A stretch of 64,000 nt of DNA, taken from the NCBI RefSeq assembly GCF_030758345.1, contig NZ_JAVAMO010000004.1, positions 124,001 through 188,000 of the forward strand, in the 5' to 3' direction. The DNA comes from Ruegeria discodermiae (GTDB lineage Bacteria > Pseudomonadota > Alphaproteobacteria > Rhodobacterales > Rhodobacteraceae). Below are positions 26,533 through 35,750 of the stretch, piece after piece; position 1 is the stretch's first letter; each line of letters opens with the position of its first letter. A model generated the notes under the pieces. The model had not been told where the DNA came from, ran no database searches, and saw only the letters and a program-made list of their open reading frames with translations. A program made the translations under genes and the position numbers.

Positions 26533-28305
26533 ATGACTTTGGATCAGATGATTTTGTTCGCGTTGTTCATCGGGGTCTTCGGTATGCTGCTCTGGGGCCG
26601 CTACCGCTATGATCTGGTTGCGTTTTCCGCCCTGCTCATTGGCGTTGTGCTGGGCGTGGTCCCGGTCAAGGACGCGTTTTCGGGCTTTGGCCACCCCGCC
26701 ACGGTGGTGGTGGCGCTGGTGCTGGTTGTGTCCGCCGGGCTGGTGCGGTCGGGAGCGGTGTTCCTGATCACCCGCACGCTGGTGGATTCGGGGCGAAAAC
26801 TGGGCACGCATATCGCGCTGATGGGCGGGATCGGCGCGGTGCTGTCAGCCTTCATGAACAATGTGGCGGCCCTTGCGCTGCTGATGCCGGTTGATATCCA
26901 GACCGCACGCAAGGCGGGCCGCGCAGCGGGTCTGACGCTGATGCCGCTCAGTTTCGCCACCATTCTGGGTGGCATGGCCACGCTGATCGGCACCCCGCCC
27001 AACATCATCATCGCCTCGATCCGCGAACAAGCGGTCGGCACGCCCTATCACATGTTCGATTTCGCGCCTGTGGGCGGTCTGGCCGCGCTGGCCGGGCTAG
27101 CATTCGTCGCCCTAATCGGCTGGCGGCTGATCCCGGACCGGGGCGCCGAGGCAGATACCGCGACCGCTCTGGCCGACTACATCGCAGAACTCACGATCCC
27201 CGCGGAGTCGCCCCATATCGGTAAGCGCGTTGCAGAGTTCTATGACACCGCCGACCAGTCGGATGTAGCCATCATTGGCCTGATCCGCGACGGCAAACGT
27301 CGCTATGGCCGGGCCGCAAACGCTTTACTCAAAGCCGGAGATGCGCTTGTGCTGGAGGCCAAGCCCGAGGCGCTGGATGAGTTTCGCGCGGCTCTTTCGC
27401 TGGATTTCTCGGACGCGCAACGGCAGGAATTGCTGACCGCTGAGGGCGAAGGTCTGGAGATTATCGAGGTGGTGGCCCCCGAAGGCGCACGGATCACCGG
27501 ACGCACCGCTCAAGGCGTCGGGTTGGCCTGGCGGCAAAGCACGTTGCTGATGGGCATCTCGCGCCAGGGTACGCGCATCCGAAATCAGGTGCGCAAGACC
27601 GAGGTCGAGCCGGGTGACATCCTGCTGTTGCTTTGCCCGCGTGACAAAACCGCCGACGTCACCGACTGGCTGGGCTGCCTACCACTGGCCGAGCGCGGCT
27701 TGTCCGTGACAGCAAATGACAAGGTCTGGCTCGCTATCGGGCTGTTTGCGGCGGCGGTGCTGGCGGCGAGCGTTGGGCTGATCTACCTGCCGGTGGCGCT
27801 GGGGCTGGTGGTGGTGGCCTATGTGCTGACCCGCATCCTGCCCATCGCCGAGCTTTATGATCACATCGAATGGCCGGTGGTGATCCTGCTGGGCTCGATG
27901 ATCCCGCTTGGCGCAGCACTGGAAAGCTCGGGCGGGACAGAGTTGATTGCCGGTGCCCTCATCCAATTTACCAACGGCCTGCCCGCCTGGGCGATCCTGA
28001 CGGTGCTGATGGTGGTGACGATGACGCTGTCCGATGTGCTCAACAACACCGCGACCACCATTGTCGCCGCCCCGGTCGGCATACAGATGGCAACCACGCT
28101 GGATGTCTCACCCGACCCGTTCCTGATGGCAGTCGCGGTTGCCGCCTCGGCCGCGTTCCTGACGCCGATCGGGCACAAGAACAATACGCTGATCCTCGGC
28201 CCGGGCGGATACCGCTTTGGCGATTACTGGCGCATGGGCCTGCCGCTCGAAATACTGGTTGTCGCAGTCTCGATCCCCGCGATCCTGCTGTTCTGGCCGA
28301 TGTGA
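26533..28305 (+). CDS. SLC13-type permease with paired TrkA_C domains
   Basis: 590 residues. Membrane helices at both ends (about 1-200 and 395-590) enclose a cytoplasmic pair of TrkA_C (RCK_C) domains, with EFYDTADQSDVAIIGLIRDG and ARITGRTAQGVGLAWRQSTL as their openings. The membrane halves carry SLC13/CitMHS-type repeats, such as FMNNVAALALLMPV and DVLNNTATTIVAAPVGIQ. Relatives carry sulfate, dicarboxylates or other anions with sodium. The TrkA_C domains probably sense a ligand. A second, related permease is at 31559-33337. Confidence 0.88.
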   Translation: MTLDQMILFALFIGVFGMLLWGRYRYDLVAFSALLIGVVLGVVPVKDAFSGFGHPATVVVALVLVVSAGLVRSGAVFLITRTLVDSGRKLGTHIALMGGIGAVLSAFMNNVAALALLMPVDIQTARKAGRAAGLTLMPLSFATILGGMATLIGTPPNIIIASIREQAVGTPYHMFDFAPVGGLAALAGLAFVALIGWRLIPDRGAEADTATALADYIAELTIPAESPHIGKRVAEFYDTADQSDVAIIGLIRDGKRRYGRAANALLKAGDALVLEAKPEALDEFRAALSLDFSDAQRQELLTAEGEGLEIIEVVAPEGARITGRTAQGVGLAWRQSTLLMGISRQGTRIRNQVRKTEVEPGDILLLLCPRDKTADVTDWLGCLPLAERGLSVTANDKVWLAIGLFAAAVLAASVGLIYLPVALGLVVVAYVLTRILPIAELYDHIEWPVVILLGSMIPLGAALESSGGTELIAGALIQFTNGLPAWAILTVLMVVTMTLSDVLNNTATTIVAAPVGIQMATTLDVSPDPFLMAVAVAASAAFLTPIGHKNNTLILGPGGYRFGDYWRMGLPLEILVVAVSIPAILLFWPM

Positions 28306-28321
28306 GGCAGACCGTCCAAGC

Positions 28322-28942
28322 TCACAAAAACTGCGCACGCAGATGGCCCAGAACATCGTCTCTGCTGTCATCCGAGAAAAAATGGGCCTGCCATCCTAAG
28401 GCGCACGCCGCGTCGACGCTGGCCTGATAGTCATCAATCAGAAGCATCCTGTCGGGTGCCACATCCAGCGTTTCGGTGATCCGCGCATAAAACGCCGGGT
28501 CCGGTTTGCGCACGCCCATCCGGCCCGAGGAAAACACATGCGCGACCCGGTCGGCAAAGCCCATTTCGACCTCGATAAAGCGCGCGCGGCGGGCTTCGTT
28601 ATTGGTCGCGATAACCTGCCTGATCCCCTTGGCCGACAGTGCCGCCTGCACCTTCAGAACCTCGACATCCGGCAAGGCATCCTTTCTGAACCAATAGTCC
28701 AGCAATGCATCCGGCCCCGGAACAAATCCCACCATTTCAGCCCAAGAGGCCACGCGATCCCGCAAATCCTCCTGCCCGGTGATGATCCGGTCAAAATCAT
28801 CGGCAAAGACATGTTTGGTGAACACATCCAGCGACTGCCCGAGGTCCTGCTCAAAGCTCTCGGCCCACAAAAACACGCCATCACGGATGTTCCGGTTCAG
28901 AACGCCATCAAAGTCCCAGGCGATGATGGGAGGTTCGCTCAT
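28322..28942 (-). CDS. HAD-family hydrolase
   Basis: 206 residues from the ATG at 28942 (GGAG about 8 bases upstream; a TTG four codons earlier is rejected). The four HAD motifs are present in order: nucleophile DFDGVLN at about 9-15, motif II in VIATNNEARRARF, the Lys in GVRKPDPAFYARI and motif IV LLIDDYQASVDAA. The family hydrolyses phosphate esters or C-halogen bonds; the cap and sequence are closest to phosphoglycolate/haloacid-type members, but the substrate is unknown. It converges with the SLC13 permease, 16 bases apart. Confidence 0.88.
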   Translation of the reverse strand: MSEPPIIAWDFDGVLNRNIRDGVFLWAESFEQDLGQSLDVFTKHVFADDFDRIITGQEDLRDRVASWAEMVGFVPGPDALLDYWFRKDALPDVEVLKVQAALSAKGIRQVIATNNEARRARFIEVEMGFADRVAHVFSSGRMGVRKPDPAFYARITETLDVAPDRMLLIDDYQASVDAACALGWQAHFFSDDSRDDVLGHLRAQFL

Positions 28943-29051
28943 ACCACACTCCAATCACATGCAGAACGCTCAGACTATCGCGCCGGCACCGGATCGCAAG
29001 CCGCCCCGATGGGCGTTGCCAATACCGGCCATATCGCGCTAAAGCCCAGCC

Positions 29052-29786
29052 ATGAAACGCTTTCTGATCCTACAACTGCGCCCCGAACATGACGCGGCAG
29101 ATGCCGAGTTCGCCTCAATCCTGCACAAATGTGATCTGACCGAGGATCGCGCCCATCGCATCCGGCTGGATTGCGAAACGTTGCCAGAGGGGCTGCAGGT
29201 GAGCGACTATGCCGGGGTCATCGTTGGCGGCGGGCCGGGATGCATCAGCGATGATCCGGCCACCAAACCCCCGCTTGAGGCGCGGATCGAGGCGCAGGTG
29301 ATGGGGCTCATGCCACAGATCATCGAACAGGATCACCCGTTCATGGGCTGTTGTTACGGTCTGGGCGTGCTGGCGGCCCATCTGGGCGGTGAGGTAAGCA
29401 AGGCGCGCTATAGCGAACCTGTCGGCCCTTCGCACTGCGCGCTGACGCAGGACGGCGCGACCGACCCGCTCACCACCGGCTTGAAACCGGAATTCGAGGC
29501 CTTTGTCGGTCACAAGGAAGCGGTGCAGGACCTGCCGCCGGGCTGCGTGCACCTGGTCCGGTCCGAGGCCTGCCCCTATCAGATGATCCGGCATGGTGAA
29601 AACGTCTATGCCACGCAATTCCACCCCGAAGCGGATGCAAGCGATTTCGAGCAACGCATCGAGATTTACAAGGACTACGGCTACTTCCCGCCCTCGGATG
29701 CGGAACGGTTGATCGCTGTATGCAAGGCTGCGGACGTCACCGAACCCGGTGAAATCCTGCGCCGCTTTGCCAGAAAATACGAATGA
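29052..29786 (+). CDS. Class I glutamine amidotransferase-like protein
   Basis: 244 residues forming one GATase domain without a synthetase partner. The nucleophile elbow is GCCYGLGVLA (second Cys catalytic, about residue 100), and the His-Glu pair is in YATQFHPEAD near residue 194. Stand-alone proteins of this group resemble GMP-synthase-like amidotransferases and some hydrolyse gamma-glutamyl compounds. The neighbours (HAD hydrolase, BASS transporter) do not point to a pathway. Confidence 0.87.
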   Translation: MKRFLILQLRPEHDAADAEFASILHKCDLTEDRAHRIRLDCETLPEGLQVSDYAGVIVGGGPGCISDDPATKPPLEARIEAQVMGLMPQIIEQDHPFMGCCYGLGVLAAHLGGEVSKARYSEPVGPSHCALTQDGATDPLTTGLKPEFEAFVGHKEAVQDLPPGCVHLVRSEACPYQMIRHGENVYATQFHPEADASDFEQRIEIYKDYGYFPPSDAERLIAVCKAADVTEPGEILRRFARKYE

Positions 29787-29860
29787 CCTCGCGGCATTCC
29801 CCGTTGCCCGACCGCCCTGCCTTCCTCTAGCGTCCCCGAAACGCCTTTGGGAGGAAGAGT

Positions 29861-30718
29861 TTGGATTTTCTGATCAATGTGGGCCTGCCCCTGTCGCTGG
29901 CCATCATCATGCTGTCCTTGGGCATCGGGCTTGAGATTGCGGATTTTCGCCGTGTTCTGACGCGAAAATACGCCTTTGCCATAGGGGCTTTTTGTCAGGT
30001 TGTGCTACTGCCTGTGGTGGCGTTTGCAATTGCGTATCTTTTTGGCCTGCCGCCTGAGATTGCCGCCGGATTCATGTTGCTGTCGTTTTGCCCCGGTGGC
30101 GTGACCAGCAATATCCTGTCGAAACTGGCGAAAGGCGATGTGGCCTTGTCGGTGACGCTCACGGCGATCATCAGCCTGCTCTCCATCCTGACCGTCCCGA
30201 TCCTCGCCGCCTGGTCGGTCGGGCATTTCCTGGGCGAACAGGCGCCCGACGTGTCGATCGCCGGGCTTGCACTTGCGATGTTCCTGATCACGACCCTGCC
30301 TGTTGCCATCGGCGTCACCATCCGTTCCTTCGCGCGCAGCTTTGCGCTGCGGATCGACAAGGGGCTTTCGACGCTTGCCACCACACTCTTTGTGCTCATT
30401 GTAATTGCCGCGCTGGCGGGGAACTGGACAGTGTTTGCCGAGAACCTCGGCACCATGGGGGCCAGTCTGGTTGCGCTGAACGTCATGCTGTTACTGCTTG
30501 GTCTGGGATTGGGGCGCGGTGCCGGGCTGAGCTGGCAGGAAACCAAGACCATCTCAATCGAGACCGGCATCCAGAACTCAACGCTTGGCATAACGATGGC
30601 GGGGCTCATCACCGGTACCGCCACCGGGTTTAGCGTATTGGCTCTGCCCTCAGCGGTTTACGGCATAACCATGTATGCCGTGTCGATCCCGTTCATCCTT
30701 TGGTACCGCAGCCGCTAG
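29861..30718 (+). CDS. Bile acid:sodium symporter (BASS) family transporter
   Basis: 285 residues, about nine to ten membrane helices. The start is a TTG at 29861, chosen because GGGAGGAAGAG lies just upstream and the translation then begins at the family's usual MDFLINVGLPLSLAIIMLSL. The conserved SFCPGGVTSNILSKLAKGD stretch near residue 80 and the later IETGIQNSTLGITM are the two crossover motifs that bind sodium. Family substrates are organic anions such as pyruvate or bile acids; this one is unknown. Its stop overlaps the convergent META-domain gene by 4 bases. Confidence 0.88.
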   Translation: MDFLINVGLPLSLAIIMLSLGIGLEIADFRRVLTRKYAFAIGAFCQVVLLPVVAFAIAYLFGLPPEIAAGFMLLSFCPGGVTSNILSKLAKGDVALSVTLTAIISLLSILTVPILAAWSVGHFLGEQAPDVSIAGLALAMFLITTLPVAIGVTIRSFARSFALRIDKGLSTLATTLFVLIVIAALAGNWTVFAENLGTMGASLVALNVMLLLLGLGLGRGAGLSWQETKTISIETGIQNSTLGITMAGLITGTATGFSVLALPSAVYGITMYAVSIPFILWYRSR

Positions 30719-31452
30719 GGCAGCCGTGTCAGGCGCATCACCGTGTCGCCGGACGCATCGGTCAGGGCCAGCAGATCGCCATTGACCACGTAGCCTGTGG
30801 TGCGGGTGAGCCCGTTCAGGAATTGCTGTTCGACCGCATCCTGCTCGGGCGGGCAGGCCATAAGCGTGCCTGCCATATTGTCTGGGAAATCGATCGTGCG
30901 TGAGCCGATCTGCGCTGTGCCGACAAAACGATTGCAGCCTCCGGTCGCACCAAACTGGCCACCCTCAGCGAAGCTAATCTCGGGCTTCTTCTCTGATGTC
31001 ACTAGTGCGCCCGCCAATTCGCTGACCTGCCATTTGCTGTTGTCGAGCACCTGCGCCTCCTCCGGGCCGGAAACCTTGACCAGCACCATATCAACCGTGT
31101 TGGAGCCCCCGCGCGTCAAGACCGGATACACAGTGTCGTTGGTGAACAGCAGCTTCTCATCCAGCAGGATCGACGCTTCGACCGCATAGCTGTGATTGTC
31201 CTCGATCAGCGCATCGTCATAGTCGAGGCTGAACTTCGCCGGCACGCCCGACAGAGCATAGCGCTTGCCCGAAAGCTCGATCGCCGCCGCATCCACGCGC
31301 GAGATATCGACCAGCTTGACCTCCAACACCGCCCCCGGCGGAACGGCGATCCGTTCCCTGTAAGTGGCGGTTCCGTCAATGGTTCCTGCCATCGCAGCCG
31401 TCCCCAGCGCGGCACCTGTCAGCAGTGCGGCCATCAGACCTCGAAAAATCAT
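30715..31452 (-). CDS. Exported YbaY-like plus META domain protein
   Basis: About 245 residues from the ATG at 31452, whose AAGGA spacing (about 8) is better than that of the ATG at 31461. A signal peptide (MIFRGLMAALLTGAALGTAA) is followed by a YbaY-type beta domain (TATYRERIAVPPGAVLEVKL, then FSLDYDDALI), and then by a META/HslJ-like domain (NSKWQVSELAG, FGATGGCNRFVGT, LMACPPEQDAVEQQFLNGL). Both parts are found in envelope proteins, META in heat-shock HslJ. The two-domain fusion may act in envelope stress, an inference. Confidence 0.85.
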   Translation of the reverse strand: MIFRGLMAALLTGAALGTAAMAGTIDGTATYRERIAVPPGAVLEVKLVDISRVDAAAIELSGKRYALSGVPAKFSLDYDDALIEDNHSYAVEASILLDEKLLFTNDTVYPVLTRGGSNTVDMVLVKVSGPEEAQVLDNSKWQVSELAGALVTSEKKPEISFAEGGQFGATGGCNRFVGTAQIGSRTIDFPDNMAGTLMACPPEQDAVEQQFLNGLTRTTGYVVNGDLLALTDASGDTVMRLTRLP

Positions 31453-31558
31453 CTCGCTCATCCTTTCCCGATGCGATGTGCTGCCAAGATCGGGGCGGCA
31501 CATGCGGTTTCAAGGCATATTAGGCGCGATTGGCCGAAGAACGCTCAACTCTGGCCGA

Positions 31559-33337
31559 TCAGAAGGGCCAGATGAACGGGATCAGCGCCGAGGCCAGCAT
31601 TCCGACGGTCAGGTTCAGCGGAATGCCCACGCGCATGAAGTCGGTGAAGCGATAGCCTCCGGGGCCATAAACCATCATGTTGGTCTGATACCCGATCGGG
31701 GTCGCAAACGAGGCCGAGGCCGCGACCATCACAGCCACGATCAGCGGGCGCGGATCGATACCCATCGCACCGGCCAGTCCGATGGCGATCGGCGTGACCA
31801 CCACCGCCACCGCATTGTTGGACACAAGCTCGGTCAGAACCGAAGTCAGCAGATAGACCGCCCAGACCACTAGGAAGGGCGGCATCATGCCAAGGAAGGG
31901 CGCAATCGCTTCGACGATCAGCCGCACCGCGCCAGAGGCCTCCAGCGCGGCCCCGATGGCAAGCATTGCGAAAATCAGCGCCAGCAAGCGCCCGTCAACA
32001 AAGGAAAACGCCTCATCCGCGTCGATACAGCGTGTCACCAGTACAAGCGCCACGGCCATGATCGACAAGGGCAGGATCGGGGCCAGCCCCAGGGCGGCAA
32101 ACACCACGATCCCGACCATGGCTGCGATGGCAACAGGTGCGTGACCACGCCGATAGGCCCGCGCCGACGGGTGCGAAACATCGACCATATCCATGTCCGT
32201 GGCCAGCCGCTGAATATCCTCCGGCGCCCCTTCCAGCAGCAGTGTATCGCCCACCCGCACCACCAGATCGTCCAATTGCCGACCGATATTCTGGTTCCGG
32301 CGATGCACCGCCAGCACATAGACCCCATAGCGCCGCCGCAAGCGCAGCATGCCCAGCGTGCGCCCGACCATGCGGCAGCCCGGCGTGATCAGCACCTCGA
32401 CCGTCGAGGTCTGAACCGCCGAGACCTGATCGACGCGCTTGAGTTCCTTGTTGCTCTGCAGACTCAGCAACTCGGTCATCTGGGTGCGCAGGACAACCCG
32501 GTCGCCCACCTGTAATTCGACCCCCTTGAGGTTGCGCCGCAACGAGGCATCGCCCCGGATCACGTCGATCAGGCGAACGCCCTGCCGCTTGAACAGCTGC
32601 ACGCCGGTCACTTCGCGGCCGATCAGGTTGCTGTCGGGGGGGATCACCGCCTCGGTGAAGAACTTCATCTTCGACTTGTCGCTCAAGAGCGTCGCCATGC
32701 TATCGCGATCCGGCAGCAGCTTGGGCGCGATGAAGCGCAGATAGATCATGCCATAGATGACAAGGATGATGCCCAGCGGCGTGACCTCGAAAATTGAGAA
32801 CGGGGCCTGCCCCTGCGCGCGCGCCACGCCATCGACCAGCAGATTGGTCGAGGTGCCGATCAGCGTCAGCGTGCCGCCCAGAATGGCCGCATAGCTGAGC
32901 GGGATCAGCAGTTTGGAGGCGGCAACACCCAGCGTGCGCGCGATCTGCACGAAGACCGGGATCATCACCACCACGACCGGTGTGTTGGACACAAATGCCG
33001 AGGCAACCACGACAAAGCCCATCAGCAACCCGATGGCGATACGCGGGTTCACCTTGGCCTGTCGCTGCGCGGTCGAGGTGAAGGCATCCAGCGCCCCGGT
33101 GCGCACCAAAGCGCCCATGATGATGAACATCGCCGCGATGGTCCAGGGCGCAGGGTTGGCCAGCACCGGCAACGCCGCCTGATAAGGCAGGATACCGCTC
33201 ACCAGCATCAGCGCGACACCGCTGATCGCCACCACCTCGGTGGGGAACGTCTCGCGCAGGAACATCACAAACATCCCCGCGACGATCATAAGCGCCAGGA
33301 TTGCGCTGGCGGTATCGGAAAGCTGGAGAAATTGCAT
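31559..33337 (-). CDS. SLC13-type permease with TrkA_C domains (second copy)
   Basis: 592 residues from the ATG at 33337. Two membrane halves, about 1-185 (ending with AAILGGTLTLIGTSTNLLVD) and 400-592 (including LTELVSNNAVAVVVTPIAIG), surround two central TrkA_C domains. The second of these includes VEVLITPGCRMVGRTLGMLR. It is of the same broad type as the permease at 26533-28305 but differs clearly in sequence. SLC13-like carriers import sulfate, dicarboxylates or similar anions. The frame is open further upstream, but the earlier starts would add a non-hydrophobic extension. Confidence 0.86.
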   Translation of the reverse strand: MQFLQLSDTASAILALMIVAGMFVMFLRETFPTEVVAISGVALMLVSGILPYQAALPVLANPAPWTIAAMFIIMGALVRTGALDAFTSTAQRQAKVNPRIAIGLLMGFVVVASAFVSNTPVVVVMIPVFVQIARTLGVAASKLLIPLSYAAILGGTLTLIGTSTNLLVDGVARAQGQAPFSIFEVTPLGIILVIYGMIYLRFIAPKLLPDRDSMATLLSDKSKMKFFTEAVIPPDSNLIGREVTGVQLFKRQGVRLIDVIRGDASLRRNLKGVELQVGDRVVLRTQMTELLSLQSNKELKRVDQVSAVQTSTVEVLITPGCRMVGRTLGMLRLRRRYGVYVLAVHRRNQNIGRQLDDLVVRVGDTLLLEGAPEDIQRLATDMDMVDVSHPSARAYRRGHAPVAIAAMVGIVVFAALGLAPILPLSIMAVALVLVTRCIDADEAFSFVDGRLLALIFAMLAIGAALEASGAVRLIVEAIAPFLGMMPPFLVVWAVYLLTSVLTELVSNNAVAVVVTPIAIGLAGAMGIDPRPLIVAVMVAASASFATPIGYQTNMMVYGPGGYRFTDFMRVGIPLNLTVGMLASALIPFIWPF

Positions 33338-33682
33338 GGAGTCAGATTGTTGCCCGTAACCCGGCCCGAAGATGTGCCGGGAGGCAGTTTCCCGCATTGT
33401 GCAGGCCGGGGCAAGCCCGACCTGCACCTACCGCCGTGAGTGGTGGGTGACCGGGGGCCGGACAGCGCGGTTTCCCTGCAGCCATCCGGCCTGGTGAGAC
33501 TGACCCCTTCAGCATCCTCACCTTCCCGGTCCTGTTAGTGATATGGGATATCGGCACCTATCCGCACCGGCCGTTTCGGTCAGAGTTTTCGGGTTTTCGG
33601 CCAGCATTCTGCCTGCCACGCTGGCTTGGGCATTGCCATTGCGCGCGCCACCCCGATTATGTTCCAAGGGTTCGGAGGGCGC
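33338..33682. other. Intergenic region without recognised gene
   Basis: A 345-base gap between the divergent SLC13 permease and phosphotransferase genes. Short open frames on both strands are not supported by domains or ribosome sites. No terminator is expected here because both flanking genes start at it. It should contain the two promoters; no clear operator symmetry was found. Confidence 0.5.
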
Positions 33683-34615
33683 ATGGATCACCAAAGTTTC
33701 GAGCGTTTCGCGGCTGAAACGTTGGACCATCTTGGCGAAACGCCGCGCCATACCGGGTTTCTGGCCCAAGGCGCGACCAGTCGGGTTTGGGAAATATGGT
33801 CTGATCAACGCGCCTATGTGCTGCGGATCATCGACAGCCCGGCCCGCACGCTGAATGGCCCTCTCGACCGGTTTCTGCGCAAGTGGATCAGCGACCGTGG
33901 CGGACGGGTTTCCTGCCCGGTGCTGTCCTCGGACGAGGTGGGCACGCTATGGCAGGGCCGCCCTTGGACGCTTGAGCCCTTGTTGGTCGGCCGCCATCCC
34001 CCGCGTGGCAAACTGCCCGCACCGGTCTGCCGGGCTTTGGGCGAGACTTTGGCGGCGCTGCATCAGGTCCCGGTGCGTGGCTTCGGGCGGCCTGCGCATG
34101 TCGACGGGGCGTGCATCCATGGGGCCACGTCTGATCCTGTTGCAGGCCTCCTGCAGCGCTTTGACCACCCTTTGCCGGAACATTGGCCGCAGGACTTCAC
34201 ATCACCCGCCTTTGCCGCAGCACCAGAGATCGAGACCGGAACGCATGCCCTGCTGCAAAAGGTATCCGCACGGGTCGCAGAGCGCAGGCCGGTGATATGC
34301 CATAGCGACCTTCATGAGCAGCAGTTGATCTGCGATGGCGACCAACTCGTCGGCTTGATCGATTTTGGAGACGCTACACTACTGGACCCGCATTGGGATC
34401 TGGGCTCGGTGATTTATTTTCATGGGGAGCGGAATTTCCGGCAGGTTTTTGCGGCCTATCAGCAAGCCGCGCGCGACACCGGGTGCCAACCCGACCTCGC
34501 GGCGGCGTTCTCGGTCGCCATTGCGCTGCACCACGCCGCGCGCTCACGTCTGCCGGGCAAGTCCCACCGGCTGGAGCGCGCGGTGGCGCATATCCGGCAG
34601 ATCATCGACACCTGA
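33683..34615 (+). CDS. APH-family phosphotransferase (choline/aminoglycoside kinase-like)
   Basis: 310 residues from an ATG at 33683 with GGAGGG about 3-5 bases upstream; an earlier ATG at 33626 lacks a site. The protein-kinase-like fold shows the N-lobe (GFLAQGATSRVWEIWSDQ), the Brenner motif HSDLHEQQ and the metal-binding LIDFGDATLLDPHWDLGS. The residue five after the catalytic Asp is Gln rather than the more usual Asn. The family phosphorylates small molecules (choline, homoserine, sugars, aminoglycosides); a resistance role should not be inferred. Confidence 0.83.
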   Translation: MDHQSFERFAAETLDHLGETPRHTGFLAQGATSRVWEIWSDQRAYVLRIIDSPARTLNGPLDRFLRKWISDRGGRVSCPVLSSDEVGTLWQGRPWTLEPLLVGRHPPRGKLPAPVCRALGETLAALHQVPVRGFGRPAHVDGACIHGATSDPVAGLLQRFDHPLPEHWPQDFTSPAFAAAPEIETGTHALLQKVSARVAERRPVICHSDLHEQQLICDGDQLVGLIDFGDATLLDPHWDLGSVIYFHGERNFRQVFAAYQQAARDTGCQPDLAAAFSVAIALHHAARSRLPGKSHRLERAVAHIRQIIDT

Positions 34616-34623
34616 CCGGGAGG

Positions 34624-35436
34624 TCAGGGCTCCGCCTGCTGTAGACGCCCCCCGAGCCGCACCATACGGACCTTTTGCGCCGCGCCACTGCGATCGTCGG
34701 TTTCCAGATAGATGCCCGAAAGCGTGGCCTCCCCGGTCGCAGGCGTAAAACGCGCCTTTGGCATGCCGGTGAGAAAGCGGCGCATTGGCTCGGTCTTCTC
34801 CATACCGATCACGGAATCATAATCGCCGCACATGCCCGCATCGCTCAGATAGCCGGTGCCGCCGGGCAGAACCTGCGAATCGGCTGTAGGGATATGGGTA
34901 TGGGTGCCAACCACAAGGCTGGCGCGCCCGTCGCAGAAATGACCCATCGCCATCTTCTCCGAGGTCGCCTCGCAATGCATGTCCACGATCACCGCCTGTG
35001 CCAGCCCGCCGCGCGGGTGGGATTTGAGTACAGGCTCAATCGCTGAGAATGGATCGTCAAAGGGGCGTTTCATGAATACCTGCCCCAGCACCTGCGTGAC
35101 CAGAACCTTGCGCCCGCCCGGCGCGTCAAACAGGCGATAGCCGCGCCCCGGCGCACTTTTGGCGAAGTTCAGGGGCCGGATCACGCGAGGCTCACGCTCG
35201 ATGAATTGCTGCATGTCGCGCTGATCAAAAGCATGATCGCCCAGCGTCACGCAATCGGCACCGGCCTCCAGCAGCAGCTTGGCGTGATCGCCGGTCAGCC
35301 CCATCCCGTTCGAGGCGTTCTCGCCATTGACCACGACGAAATCCAGCTTCCAGTCTTCGCGCAGGCGCGGTAGATGCGTCTGCACCGCCGCCCGGCCCGC
35401 ACGGCCCATCACGTCGCCGAGAAAAAGTATCTTCAT
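34624..35436 (-). CDS. YmdB-like (TIGR00282) metallophosphoesterase
   Basis: 270 residues from the ATG at 35436, giving the family start MKILFLGDVMGRAGRAAVQ with the first Asp of the dinuclear metal site. Other metal motifs are VVNGENASNGMG, VTLGDHAFDQ and, near the C-terminus, VVGTHTHIPTAD. The family includes Bacillus YmdB, a 2',3'-cyclic nucleotide phosphodiesterase. The GDH form of the third motif replaces GNH of many metallophosphoesterases. An open frame upstream lacks family similarity and is not included. It converges with the phosphotransferase gene, 8 bases apart. Confidence 0.9.
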   Translation of the reverse strand: MKILFLGDVMGRAGRAAVQTHLPRLREDWKLDFVVVNGENASNGMGLTGDHAKLLLEAGADCVTLGDHAFDQRDMQQFIEREPRVIRPLNFAKSAPGRGYRLFDAPGGRKVLVTQVLGQVFMKRPFDDPFSAIEPVLKSHPRGGLAQAVIVDMHCEATSEKMAMGHFCDGRASLVVGTHTHIPTADSQVLPGGTGYLSDAGMCGDYDSVIGMEKTEPMRRFLTGMPKARFTPATGEATLSGIYLETDDRSGAAQKVRMVRLGGRLQQAEP

Positions 35437-35517
35437 GAGTTTGGTCCTAAGTGTGGCGCATCCCGAGCGCAAGCGCTTAAGGTATAGGGGCACCCTGCGA
35501 CCAACCGGAGTTCCCCC

Positions 35518-35745
35518 ATGACCCGTTTCCTGCTGATCCCTCTTGGACTGACCACGCTGGCCGCCTGTGACACGGCGCTTCAGACCAAGCCGCAACTGGC
35601 CAACCCGGCGGCCACCTATTGCATCGACAGCGGTGCAAAATATGAAATCCGCGATGGTGAGGCAGGCCAGTCCGGCATCTGCACCCTGCCCGATGGCACC
35701 GAAGTGGATGCCTGGGAGTATTTCCGAGAGAACAATCCCACCTGA
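35518..35745 (+). CDS. DUF333 lipoprotein
   Basis: 75 residues: a lipoprotein signal (MTRFLLIPLGLTTLAAC, lipobox LAAC) followed by a DUF333 domain with NPAATYCIDSGAKYEIRDG and the closing CTLPDGTEVDAWEYFRENNP. DUF333 proteins are small envelope lipoproteins sometimes labelled putative hemolysins; no activity is established and none is implied here. It is divergent from the metallophosphoesterase gene (81 bases) and convergent with the cyclo-ligase gene (5 bases). Confidence 0.87.
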   Translation: MTRFLLIPLGLTTLAACDTALQTKPQLANPAATYCIDSGAKYEIRDGEAGQSGICTLPDGTEVDAWEYFRENNPT

Positions 35746-35750
35746 GTGGC

